From Bacteroidota bacterium (GTDB lineage: Bacteria; Bacteroidota; Ignavibacteria; Ignavibacteriales; Ignavibacteriaceae): DNA of 64,000 bases. The translations under genes were made by a program, and so were the position numbers. Location of the stretch: assembly GCA_021813585.1 (NCBI GenBank), contig JAKAJV010000102.1, forward strand, positions 1 to 64,000, read 5' to 3'. Of the stretch, positions 54,113 through 63,371 are shown in pieces; within the stretch, counting starts at the first letter, position 1, and each line of letters opens with the position of its first letter. The notes under the pieces are model-generated. The model was not told the origin of the DNA. It saw only the letters and a list, made by a program, of their open reading frames with translations, and did no database searches.

Positions 54113-56884
54113 TTATTTATTTAATGATATTTTAGTCCCGATATAAACGCTCCTTGGCGCACTGTAAAAGTTGGGATAAACGAACCACGAGAGATCATAG
54201 TTCCTTACCGTTTGTTCCTGAAGTGTGTAATCAGGCCTGCCCGTATCTCCGTAAACAGTAGTGGGATTTTTTGAATCGAGCAGGTTAAAAACTTTTATAA
54301 AGAACTGGAAACCGTAATCGGCATAAGAAAAATCTTTATGCAGCTCAAGATCGATATTTGCGGTTATGGGCTTGCGCCTGCTGTTGTTGGGCAGACCCGT
54401 AATAATATTCCTGCCCGTATAAGCGCCGGCGGTAACGGTAGGAGTATACGGCTGCCCGGTATTTAAATTTCCAATTAAACTCATTCCCCAGCCATCGCCT
54501 CCTACATATACGTTTGCATTTATAGTATGTGTCTGGTCCCAATCAAGAGGAGTAAGATACTCAGTCGGCTGAGCGCCGTTCTGCAGCGCAAAGAACTCCT
54601 GGTCGGGAGATGAATTGGTACCTTCGGCAATTTGGAAAGTATAATCCAGGCCGAAGGAGAAATTATCGGAGAAACGCTTGTTAACCGAAAGAGTAAAGCC
54701 TCTAACGTTCGCAAAGTCGCGGTTAATCCTTTCGGAATAAGAAATGCCTGCAACAAAAGTAGGTATAGGAACGCTTGAAGAAATCCAATCGCGGATGTCG
54801 CGGTAATATGCCGTAACATCCATAGCCAGATCGTTTGTAAGCTGCTGCTGGAGGCCGATTTCATAAATTGTAGTACGCTGCGGCTTAAGATCGTTATTAC
54901 CGAACGGACCCTGAATACCCTGAGTTGAAGTAAGCTTAAATTGATCGCCGAGATACAGCTCGCTGTAATCGGGAATCTGCTGGAATATTCCGAACGAAAA
55001 TCTTATTATGCCGCGGTCAGTAATCGGGTAAGCAATCCCGAAGCGCGGGCTTAGTCCGGTCTTAACCGTAGTCTTCCTGTACCAGAAAGCTTCCCGCTCA
55101 GCCAGGGTATACTGATTGGACGGCGTTTGCTCGTCAAGACTAATTTTTCCGTCGTGGTTCAAGTCGCGATAAATATGTTCAAGCTTATAAGGATTGTAAA
55201 CGTCCGGGTCTGAAGGATCAACCGGGACCTGTCCGTTCGGGTTAAACAAATCGAAACGCACACCGATATTTATTATTACGCTCTCAAATTCAATTTTATC
55301 CTGCATGTAAGCCGCAAAGCTAAACGGATGACGTGTAAACCTGTCATGCTGCGGTGAGCTGATATCCGGTATTGCAGGTACAAACGGAGTTATCTGCTGG
55401 CCGTTTGAACCTAATGCGGGAATCAAGTTTATGTTCTCATAAAAAAGATTATCGGACTGCAGTTCGGCACCGACTTTACCGAGATTTATCCTGTCCAGCT
55501 GGCTTGTTAGATCCCATTTTATGATTGTACTTTTTGTACTCCGCTGGAATCTGTTTAGGTCCGTACCTGCAGTAGCAAAGTGATAGCCTTGAATATTCGC
55601 AGAATCAGGAGAAGTATAATGGGGATCGAACGGGCTATCGTACAGCCTGGAATAATAATCATTGAATTTATAAGCTGCCGTTAATTCCTGGTAAGTTGTC
55701 TTGCTTATAAAATGAGTTAATGTGGTCATAAAACTGTAGCCGTAGCTGTTTGCGGGGTTGGCGCCGTAAGGGTCCAGCTGATAGATATGATTATAGACGC
55801 GGTCAAACTCCGTGCTGCCGAAAGCGTCCAGCTTAAACCTAAAGTTATTGGATATTCTCCAGTCGAGTGTTCCCTGTCCGCTCCACCTGTCGCTGGAATT
55901 CATCGAGACGAAAGAGCTGTCGCCCGTAATAGGCACAAGCTTTCCGTTAACAAACTGCGATCTTCCCTGAGGCAAATAAATATTTTTACCGTATATATAG
56001 CCGCCGTCATAAAATCTTCTCCCGGAAAAAAAATAAGTGAGCTTATCGTTTACGATGGGTCCGCTTAAAGAGCCCTGGAAATTATAATTGGCTACCGGAT
56101 TTATTTTATTTATGTTCCAAAAAATATCCGTGTGGCCGCTAACGTAATCGCCGGTCCATAGTTCAAGGTTGCCGTTAAGCTGCGAGCCGCCGGTCTTGGT
56201 AACTACGTTAACCACGCCGCTCATTGCGTTGCCGTATTCGGCGTTAAATGTACCGCTAATAACCTGAAGTTCCTGCACCGATTCCGGTTCAACCGTTAGC
56301 GCCTGCGTGCGCGTAAAGTCATCGGTTATGCTTATGCCGTTAACAAGATAAGAAATCTCGCTCGATCTTCCGCCGCGAATATGAAGCCCGCCGTTAGCAT
56401 CCCTGCTTACCCCGGCCTGTAAATCAATCAGCTGATTTAAATCCTGCAGAGGCAGCGCTTTTATTTCGTCTGCAGATACTCTTGCCTCTGTTGAAGTCAT
56501 ATCCTTAATTACAAGAGGAGATTTTGCAACAACAACAACCTCATTCATGTTAACAGATGTTTGTGCCATTCTAAAATTTAGCTGCGTAGTCAAGTCGATA
56601 GAGACCTGTACATTTTTTGTAATCGTTTTAGTATAGCCGATGCACGTAGCAGTAACTGAATAGCTGCCGGGCGGAACATTTATAATAACATAATACCCGT
56701 CAACATCGGTTGCCGCCCCCATGTAAGTGCCATCTATTAAAATATTGGCTCCTACAATCGCCTCGCCTGTAGAGGCATCTACAACCTTGCCGGTTATCTT
56801 TCCGGAATTCTGCGAATACGCTAAGCCGGGAACCACAAAGAATAAAAAAATTATCAGCCGTATAATTTCTTTTTTCATATTCAA
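54113..56884 (-). CDS. TonB-dependent receptor with carboxypeptidase-regulatory-like N-terminal domain
   Basis: 'GKITGKVVDASTGEAIVGANILIDGTYMGAATDVDGYYVI', 'LPLQDLNQLIDLQAGVSRDANGGLHIRGGRSSEISYLVNGI'. Confidence 0.93.
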   Translation of the reverse strand: MNMKKEIIRLIIFLFFVVPGLAYSQNSGKITGKVVDASTGEAIVGANILIDGTYMGAATDVDGYYVIINVPPGSYSVTATCIGYTKTITKNVQVSIDLTTQLNFRMAQTSVNMNEVVVVAKSPLVIKDMTSTEARVSADEIKALPLQDLNQLIDLQAGVSRDANGGLHIRGGRSSEISYLVNGISITDDFTRTQALTVEPESVQELQVISGTFNAEYGNAMSGVVNVVTKTGGSQLNGNLELWTGDYVSGHTDIFWNINKINPVANYNFQGSLSGPIVNDKLTYFFSGRRFYDGGYIYGKNIYLPQGRSQFVNGKLVPITGDSSFVSMNSSDRWSGQGTLDWRISNNFRFKLDAFGSTEFDRVYNHIYQLDPYGANPANSYGYSFMTTLTHFISKTTYQELTAAYKFNDYYSRLYDSPFDPHYTSPDSANIQGYHFATAGTDLNRFQRSTKSTIIKWDLTSQLDRINLGKVGAELQSDNLFYENINLIPALGSNGQQITPFVPAIPDISSPQHDRFTRHPFSFAAYMQDKIEFESVIINIGVRFDLFNPNGQVPVDPSDPDVYNPYKLEHIYRDLNHDGKISLDEQTPSNQYTLAEREAFWYRKTTVKTGLSPRFGIAYPITDRGIIRFSFGIFQQIPDYSELYLGDQFKLTSTQGIQGPFGNNDLKPQRTTIYEIGLQQQLTNDLAMDVTAYYRDIRDWISSSVPIPTFVAGISYSERINRDFANVRGFTLSVNKRFSDNFSFGLDYTFQIAEGTNSSPDQEFFALQNGAQPTEYLTPLDWDQTHTINANVYVGGDGWGMSLIGNLNTGQPYTPTVTAGAYTGRNIITGLPNNSRRKPITANIDLELHKDFSYADYGFQFFIKVFNLLDSKNPTTVYGDTGRPDYTLQEQTVRNYDLSWFVYPNFYSAPRSVYIGTKISLNK

Positions 56885-58611
56885 TCAGCTCTTGTTAATA
56901 GATTTAATGCATTTAATTTTTCCGGGAACAATTTTACCGGGATTTCTTCTTTAAGCTTGTCAGTGTATGCTTCGCGAATCTTGAACCAGTTAAATGTTGT
57001 AAGAGTTTCTTCAATATCTTTTGAGCATTTCGAAAGAGGTTTTAGAACCGGCGCTTTATGCCCGGTGCACTTCAGGAATACGAATTTACCGTATTCGGAT
57101 ATTGGTCCCTTCCACTCGCCTATCTTAAGAGAAAAAATTTCTTTGCCCAGGCCGCCCAGGCTTTCCTCAGTAAAGTACCCTATGTCTCCTCCCTTTTGGG
57201 CAGTTATTTTTTGGACTGAATATTTTCTAGCCAGACTTGAAAACCCGGCGCCTTGTTGTAATAAACTCTTTATTGAATGGGCAAGCAGGGAATCGTCAAC
57301 TAAGATTGAGCTCAATCCGATTTCCGGTTTTGAATAGAACAGCGTTCTGTTTTTTTCATAGTAAGCTTTAACGGAATCATCCGATATTTTTATGCCGCTT
57401 CTCAGTTTATTATCCATTTGAGTAAGAAGGTAAGTATCGAAGCTGTAATCAACATTTTTTTTGAAAGACGGAGCTTTATCCAATTTCTCTTTCAGCGCGG
57501 ATTGTATAATATACTTCCTTATTATCAATCCGGATATGAAATCCTCAAGGTTTTCTTCAGTCCGGATCCACTGCCTTTGTGTGCCGGTTGTAATACTCAT
57601 TTCTTTTACCAGGGTATGGAAGTCCCAGCTGCAGATGGCAGAAGTAACCACGACTCTACTTAAATCATTCTTATTTATTAAAGAACTATTTTCAAGAATA
57701 TTTTCGGTCGAATCCTGTTTTAGGCTGTTAAATATTTTCAGAACGAACGGCTTGTTGAATTTTATTTTTAACTTTTCATGTTCCGATTTTGTAAACTCCC
57801 TGGCGGCCTCTTCATATTTTCTTTTATAGACAAAAGCTCTTATCCTTTCCCGCGCCTTTAGATACTCGCTCTCGGTAGTAAGCGGATTGTATTTAATATC
57901 TAACACTTTTATAATGCTGTATCCTTCCACCGTCTTTACAGGTTTGGAAATTTCTCCGACCTTCATAGAAAAGGCGGCTTTTTCAAATGCCGGGTCCATT
58001 TCATCTACCGAGATATACCCGAGCAGCCCGCCGTTATTCCTAAGCTCGGGGTCTTCGAAATCAGTTTCCGCAAGTTCTTTAAACGTCTTGCCTCTCATTA
58101 ACTCACTGTATAAAGAATCGGCCTTTTGTTTTGTAGAAGCGTAAAGATGTCTTACTTTTATTTTCGTATTAAGCATTCTGTAAAATTGCTTCAAATCGTT
58201 TTCGGTAATTTTAATTCCCGGCTCGATGTTGCTTGCTGAGTATGCGTTCAATAATTCCTGCATCCATGTCCGTTTATATTCCTTGCGCGATTCTTTAGTC
58301 TTATCCATGTCCTCAATTTTAGCACGGTTAATCAATAGCTGGTCGTTAACCATATCCATTAAATATTTATAACGTGTGTCTCCGTTGTCGGTAAGTCCCA
58401 CCCTCATTACTTTGTCTTTATATGCCTTGATAAAGTCATTCATCGAAATTACATGATTTCCTACTACAGCAAGAGTATCTATCGATTGATCATTTAAACT
58501 TTGAGCATGCAGAAATGCAAAAGGCATGAATGCAAAGAGAACAGCTACCGCTCTAATCGTTAAAATGAATTTAAGAATGGAATTAATCTCTGTCAGTAAA
58601 TTTCTTTTCAT
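56881..58611 (-). CDS. Parvulin-type peptidyl-prolyl isomerase (SurA/PpiC-like)
   Basis: 'IKVRHLYASTKQKADSLYSELMRGKTFKELAETDFEDPELRNNGGLLGYISVDEMDPAFEKAAFSMKVGEISKPVKTVEGYSIIKV'; second parvulin-like segment; 4-nt overlap with TonB receptor gene. Confidence 0.9.
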   Translation of the reverse strand: MKRNLLTEINSILKFILTIRAVAVLFAFMPFAFLHAQSLNDQSIDTLAVVGNHVISMNDFIKAYKDKVMRVGLTDNGDTRYKYLMDMVNDQLLINRAKIEDMDKTKESRKEYKRTWMQELLNAYSASNIEPGIKITENDLKQFYRMLNTKIKVRHLYASTKQKADSLYSELMRGKTFKELAETDFEDPELRNNGGLLGYISVDEMDPAFEKAAFSMKVGEISKPVKTVEGYSIIKVLDIKYNPLTTESEYLKARERIRAFVYKRKYEEAAREFTKSEHEKLKIKFNKPFVLKIFNSLKQDSTENILENSSLINKNDLSRVVVTSAICSWDFHTLVKEMSITTGTQRQWIRTEENLEDFISGLIIRKYIIQSALKEKLDKAPSFKKNVDYSFDTYLLTQMDNKLRSGIKISDDSVKAYYEKNRTLFYSKPEIGLSSILVDDSLLAHSIKSLLQQGAGFSSLARKYSVQKITAQKGGDIGYFTEESLGGLGKEIFSLKIGEWKGPISEYGKFVFLKCTGHKAPVLKPLSKCSKDIEETLTTFNWFKIREAYTDKLKEEIPVKLFPEKLNALNLLTRAD

Positions 58612-58623
58612 AATTTCTTTTCA

Positions 58624-59694
58624 TCAGGAAATATTTAAGTCCGTTTTCATTTTAGTCCTATAGTGGATGTCCGGCAGTTCTCTTAAAACTTTAGCGCTGA
58701 GCTCCGCGGTAACATCCCTCTGCGGTTCGGAAAGCATTTCGTATCCTACCATAAATTTTTTTATGCTCGCAGACCTTAACAGCGGCGGATAAAAATGCAT
58801 GTGAAAATGCCATTCCTTATATTCCTTTCCGTCCGTGGGCGCTTGGTGAATTCCAGAAGAATACGGGAAGGAAGTTTTAAAAAGGTTGTCGTACTTTGTT
58901 GTTAAAATCTTAATAGCATCTGCAAAATCAATCTCCTCTTTCCTTTTAAATTGAAGTATGGTTGAAATTTTTCTTTTTGAAACTATTAAACATTCAAAAG
59001 GCCATACAGCCCAGAACGGCACAAAAACCACAAAGGAATCGTTTTTATAAACAATTCTTTCGTTCAGCTTTAATTCGAGTTTTAAATAGTCATTTAATAT
59101 AGTCGTTCTATTTTGCCTATAATATTTTCTAAATTGTTTTAATTCTTTGGCAGGCTCAACGGGAATGCTTTTCTGCGCCCATATCTGGCAATGCGGATGA
59201 GGGTTGCTGTTTCCCATCAGCGCTCCTTTGTTCTCGAAAATCTGCACATAATTTATCTCCGGATTTGAGCCGAGGTTTTTAAACTCTTCGCGCCAGGCTG
59301 ATACAACATTTGCAATGTCATTTACATCCATTTCCGCAAGTGTTAAATCGTGTCTTGGTGAAAAATTTATTACTCTGCATATTCCGCTTTCACCCTTTGC
59401 AACAAGGAGACTCTTTTTATTGTAAATTCTTTCCGGTACATTTTCAACAAGGGAAGGGTAATCATTAGTAAAAGCAAAAATACTTTCGTATTTCGGATTA
59501 ACTTCACCGTTTGCACGCTTGTTACCGGGGCACAAATAACATTCGGGCTCATAAGGCTTTCGTTGTTCGGCTTCAGGCTCAGCCATTTCTCCCTTCCACG
59601 GCCGTTTAGTCCGCTGAGGAGAAACCAACACCCACTCGCCTGTTAAAATATTTTTTCTTCTGTGAGGCAGATTATTTAATTCAAACTGTTTCAT
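58624..59694 (-). CDS. galT: Galactose-1-phosphate uridylyltransferase
   Basis: 'GEWVLVSPQRTKRPWKG', 'CYLCPGNKRANGE', 'GNSNPHPHCQIWA', 'KEWHFHMHFYPPLLRS'. Confidence 0.96.
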   Translation of the reverse strand: MKQFELNNLPHRRKNILTGEWVLVSPQRTKRPWKGEMAEPEAEQRKPYEPECYLCPGNKRANGEVNPKYESIFAFTNDYPSLVENVPERIYNKKSLLVAKGESGICRVINFSPRHDLTLAEMDVNDIANVVSAWREEFKNLGSNPEINYVQIFENKGALMGNSNPHPHCQIWAQKSIPVEPAKELKQFRKYYRQNRTTILNDYLKLELKLNERIVYKNDSFVVFVPFWAVWPFECLIVSKRKISTILQFKRKEEIDFADAIKILTTKYDNLFKTSFPYSSGIHQAPTDGKEYKEWHFHMHFYPPLLRSASIKKFMVGYEMLSEPQRDVTAELSAKVLRELPDIHYRTKMKTDLNIS

Positions 59695-60856
59695 TTTCTT
59701 TTATTGAAATTATATTGGTGCCGCTGCTTATTTGGGTTACATAAGTTTTAGCTTGCAGCCCGAACTTCTGTTTGTATTTTTCAGTTATTTCTGTGCTTAT
59801 TAAATCTATAGCATCATTCTCTACTAGATTGATAGTGCATCCTCCAAAGCCTCCCCCCATCATTCGCGAGCCGTACACTGCAGGGTATTCTTTTGCTAAC
59901 TGCACTAAATAATCCAGCTCGTTGCAGCTTACTTCATAATCATTGCTTAATCCTTCATGAGTGCTGTACATTAAAGAGCCGAATAATTTTAAATTGTGCG
60001 AGACTAAAGCATCGCAGGCTTGAAGGAGTCTGCTGTTCTCTTCCACAACATACTTGCAGCGTTTATAAACATTAGGGTTTAATTTAGATTTATATTGGCT
60101 GATTAAATCGCAGGTAACATCACGCAGACTTTTTACATCCGGATGATCTCCGGAAATAACCTTTACTCCATCGCTGCATTCCTGTCTGCGCTTGTTATAT
60201 TCCGATGTAAAAAGTGAATGTGAGACATTCGAATCGAAAAGGACTATAGAAATATTATCAAACTCGAACGGGAAATATTGATATTCAAGCGAGCGGCAGT
60301 CAATCCGGAGTGCGTTCCCTTCCTTACCGAAAATATTAATATACTGATCCATAATTCCGCATTGGACGCCGACGAATTCATTCTCCGCCTTTTGAGAGAG
60401 CTTTACAAGGTCAAGTTTACCTATACCAAGATCAAAAATTTTATCAAGCGCAAACGCAAGTCCCGCTTCAAGTGCCGCAGAGGAAGACAAACCCGCACCG
60501 ATCGGGATGTTGCCGCCGAAAACGCAGTTGAATCCGGATAAAGAACAGCCGTATTTTTTTATCTCATCGACAGCACCGATTAAATAATCCGGCCAATGCT
60601 TACCGGATTTGCGGATATCATTCAATGAAAACTCAAATGAGTCGTTCATGTCAATTGAATATATTTTGCAGTAATCATCATTTCTTTTGTTAACGGCAAA
60701 ATAAATTGATTTATCAATCGCAGCGGGCAATACGAATCCCATATTATAATCGGTATGCTCGCCTATCAAATTTATCCTTCCGGGAGATCTGAAAAGTACC
60801 GGGGTTTCATTAAAGAGCTCATTATATTTTTTTGCAACATTTGTAGCCAGGTTCAT
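59681..60856 (-). CDS. galK: Galactokinase
   Basis: 'FRSPGRINLIGEHTDYNMGFVLPAAID', 'IPIGAGLSSSAALEAGLA', 'SRMMGGGFGGCTI'. Confidence 0.97.
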   Translation of the reverse strand: MNLATNVAKKYNELFNETPVLFRSPGRINLIGEHTDYNMGFVLPAAIDKSIYFAVNKRNDDYCKIYSIDMNDSFEFSLNDIRKSGKHWPDYLIGAVDEIKKYGCSLSGFNCVFGGNIPIGAGLSSSAALEAGLAFALDKIFDLGIGKLDLVKLSQKAENEFVGVQCGIMDQYINIFGKEGNALRIDCRSLEYQYFPFEFDNISIVLFDSNVSHSLFTSEYNKRRQECSDGVKVISGDHPDVKSLRDVTCDLISQYKSKLNPNVYKRCKYVVEENSRLLQACDALVSHNLKLFGSLMYSTHEGLSNDYEVSCNELDYLVQLAKEYPAVYGSRMMGGGFGGCTINLVENDAIDLISTEITEKYKQKFGLQAKTYVTQISSGTNIISIKENETV

Positions 60857-60878
60857 TTATATTTTATCCTCATTTAAT

Positions 60879-60909
60879 TTGCAAACCTTATCGCAAACGT
60901 TTGCAAAAT
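60879..60909. promoter_or_regulatory. Composite LacI-type operator upstream of galK (contains GCAAACGTTTGC palindrome at 60893-60904)
   Basis: TTGCAAACCTTATCGCAAACGTTTGCAAAAT, 27/31 identical to 61944-61974. Confidence 0.82.
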
Positions 60910-60922
60910 CATCTAAATTTTT

Positions 60923-61930
60923 TTAAGTCGATTTTCTTATAATTAATTCAGCATTCAATATTACTGTTTTGGGCTTTATGGATTTTTCTTCATCTTCAAT
61001 AACTTCAATTAATATTTCCGCAGCTTTTTTCCCCATGTCAAACGAAGGTTGATTTAAAGTTGTAATCGGCGGATCGACAAGAGAAGTGATTTTATTGTTT
61101 GAAAAACCTACTATGCCTATATCATCTGGAATTTTTAATCCCGCCTCCTTTATCCGCTGGAATGCGCCTATAGCCACCGGGTCGTTTACCGCAAAGATAG
61201 CATCGGGAATAAGATTCTGCTTAAGAAGGCTATCCATTGAATTGTAACCGTCCTTTTCATCCAAACCTCCGTACTGAACAAAATCCTTTATCAAAGGCAG
61301 ATTGCCTTGTTCCAAAGCTTCGGTAAAACCAAGCAGTCTTTTCCTGCAAATTTCCAGAACCTTAGGACCTGCAAAATGAGCAATCTTTTTATACCCGCGT
61401 TCTATTAAATGGGATACTGCATCAAACGCACATTTTGTATCGTCAATAATTACTTTACTTGCATCTACATCCTCACAAACTCTGTCAAAAAAGACTAACG
61501 GTATACCGCGTTCAATTACGCTTTGAAAATGTTCGCTGTTTTTGGTATTCTGGGAAATTGATGCAACAATTCCGGCTACCCTTTGTTGAATAAGTGAATT
61601 TGTATTTACAACTTCCCTTTCAAAACTTTCATTCGATTGACATACAATTATCGTATAACCTGATTGGTATGCAACTTCTTCAATACCGCTAATTGCCGAG
61701 GAGAAAAAGTCGTGCTTAATCTCGGGAACTATAACGCCAATAATAGTTGTCCTGTTGTTTTTAAGGCTTTGTGCTATCTGGTTTGGTCTGAAATTAAATT
61801 CTTTTGCTAGCTTTTTTACCTGAGTTTTTGTGGATGCTTTAATATCGGGATGATCATTAAGGGCGCGGGACACTGTGGAGGGTGATATCCCGAGCTTTTT
61901 AGCTATGTCCGTTATTGTTGTATGTTTCAT
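60923..61930 (-). CDS. LacI-family transcriptional regulator (module B)
   Basis: 'TTITDIAKKLGISPSTVSRALNDHPDIKASTKTQVKKLAKEFNFRPNQIAQSLKNNRTTIIGVIVPEI'. Confidence 0.96.
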   Translation of the reverse strand: MKHTTITDIAKKLGISPSTVSRALNDHPDIKASTKTQVKKLAKEFNFRPNQIAQSLKNNRTTIIGVIVPEIKHDFFSSAISGIEEVAYQSGYTIIVCQSNESFEREVVNTNSLIQQRVAGIVASISQNTKNSEHFQSVIERGIPLVFFDRVCEDVDASKVIIDDTKCAFDAVSHLIERGYKKIAHFAGPKVLEICRKRLLGFTEALEQGNLPLIKDFVQYGGLDEKDGYNSMDSLLKQNLIPDAIFAVNDPVAIGAFQRIKEAGLKIPDDIGIVGFSNNKITSLVDPPITTLNQPSFDMGKKAAEILIEVIEDEEKSIKPKTVILNAELIIRKST

Positions 61931-61943
61931 TATGTTTTTAATT

Positions 61944-61974
61944 TTGCAAACGTTCCCGCAAACGATTGCAAAAT
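61944..61974. promoter_or_regulatory. Composite LacI-type operator upstream of the module-B LacI gene
   Basis: TTGCAAACGTTCCCGCAAACGATTGCAAAAT. Confidence 0.78.
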
Positions 61975-62035
61975 ACTTTAGAGATTTGTCTTTGTCAAGT
62001 ATTAACTGGAATAATTCTTAAAAATAGATGAGCTA

Positions 62036-62962
62036 TTACAACAGACCCATTGCTTTTAGCCAATTTTCACAAAGTCTCGTCCAATCGGATTCCGTTCCGC
62101 CGTTCTTAGCAAGCCCAAAGCCGTGCCCGCCTTTCTGAAAAATATGAAGCTCCGCAGAAATGTTGAATTTCTTTAAGGATGTAAAATAATTTATACTATT
62201 CTCAACTGGTACAACTTTATCGTCCTCAGCCTGAACAATAAAAGCAGGAGGCGTATCCTTATTTACTTGAAGATCACATGAGAAATGTTCCACTTCCGAT
62301 GGCGGCGGATTGCTGCCTAATAAATTTCTTCTCGATCCCTTATGTGTAATATTAGGTTCCATAGAAATGACAGGATAAATCAGAATTGAAAAGTCTGGTC
62401 TGGCGCTTGTTGTATCCGAATCATATACTTTTTGATTATACAGAGTGCACAGCGAAGCAGCAAGATGCCCTCCGGCAGAAAATCCCATCACTCCGATTTT
62501 ATCCGGATCAATATTCCATTGTTTTGCATTCCTTCTAACTATTCTTATTGCCTCCTGGGCATCCTGCAAAGGTCCTATGCTTTTATTCTTCATTATTGAA
62601 TCGCTGGGCAGGCGGTACTTCAATACAAAAGCTGCAACACCAATCGAGTTGAGCCACTCAGCTACATTTACACCTTCCTTTTTAAAAGCCAGATGCGAAT
62701 ATCCGCCGCCGGGACAAACGATAACAGCAGTACCGTTAGCATTTACCTTAGCAGCAAAAAATACCGTAAGAGTTGGAGTAGTAACTTTTCTAACTTGGTA
62801 AATTCCGTCTGCATTGCTAAGGTCTACTTCTTTATAAGAAGTATCTTCAATTGCGCCGGGTACTTTTTCATTCCAGATATTAATTACTCTTTGCTGGGCA
62901 GAGGCTTTTAAAATAAAAAGCAGTAAGATTGCAGCAAATAAAATTTTCTTCATATTAATCAC
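62036..62962 (-). CDS. Secreted alpha/beta hydrolase (acetyl-/carbohydrate-esterase-like)
   Basis: 'AVIVCPGGGYSHLAFKKEG', 'IGVMGFSAGGHLAASL', 'AEDDKVVPVENSI', 'GGHGFGL'. Confidence 0.88.
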   Translation of the reverse strand: MINMKKILFAAILLLFILKASAQQRVINIWNEKVPGAIEDTSYKEVDLSNADGIYQVRKVTTPTLTVFFAAKVNANGTAVIVCPGGGYSHLAFKKEGVNVAEWLNSIGVAAFVLKYRLPSDSIMKNKSIGPLQDAQEAIRIVRRNAKQWNIDPDKIGVMGFSAGGHLAASLCTLYNQKVYDSDTTSARPDFSILIYPVISMEPNITHKGSRRNLLGSNPPPSEVEHFSCDLQVNKDTPPAFIVQAEDDKVVPVENSINYFTSLKKFNISAELHIFQKGGHGFGLAKNGGTESDWTRLCENWLKAMGLL

Positions 62963-63060
62963 CGCCGATTTACTGATGTATTTTTTCGCCTCTTAATATA
63001 AAAATAATTTTTTTATTAAATACCCGCCCAACCCATATCTGTCCGAAATTAAATTTTACT

Positions 63061-63225
63061 ATGTCGTCCCTACAGGACTTTCTTAGTTATTCTTTTTAAT
63101 GATTTATAAATATTTTGTCACTCGGTGACAAATAATGATGAAAAATGCTTTGAGTCCCGATAGGGACGATATATCTATAGAAAAAAATACCCCAATGGAA
63201 ACCAAAGTCCCGTAGGGACGATATA
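63061..63225. repeat. Three copies of a short palindromic 'AGTCCCGTAGGGACGATAT' intergenic repeat (one inverted)
   Basis: ATGTCGTCCCTACAGGACT (63061-63079), AGTCCCGATAGGGACGATATA (63153-63173), AGTCCCGTAGGGACGATAT (63206-63224). Confidence 0.8.
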
Positions 63226-63371
63226 GTGAATCTGTTTTATTGATCTTCTTGAGAATTAACAAGTTCTTGTAATTTCAAAAAAAATTTTCAAATCTAAATT
63301 TATTTGGGACAGCACCGCCACAACCTTTTAATTGCCAACCGGGTCTAATCTTCAAACTAAACTGAAAAGCT

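Noticed and set aside
63061-63225. Considered as a CRISPR-like array
   Set aside because: Units are ~20 bp palindromes with uneven spacing and mixed orientation; no cas genes in the window.
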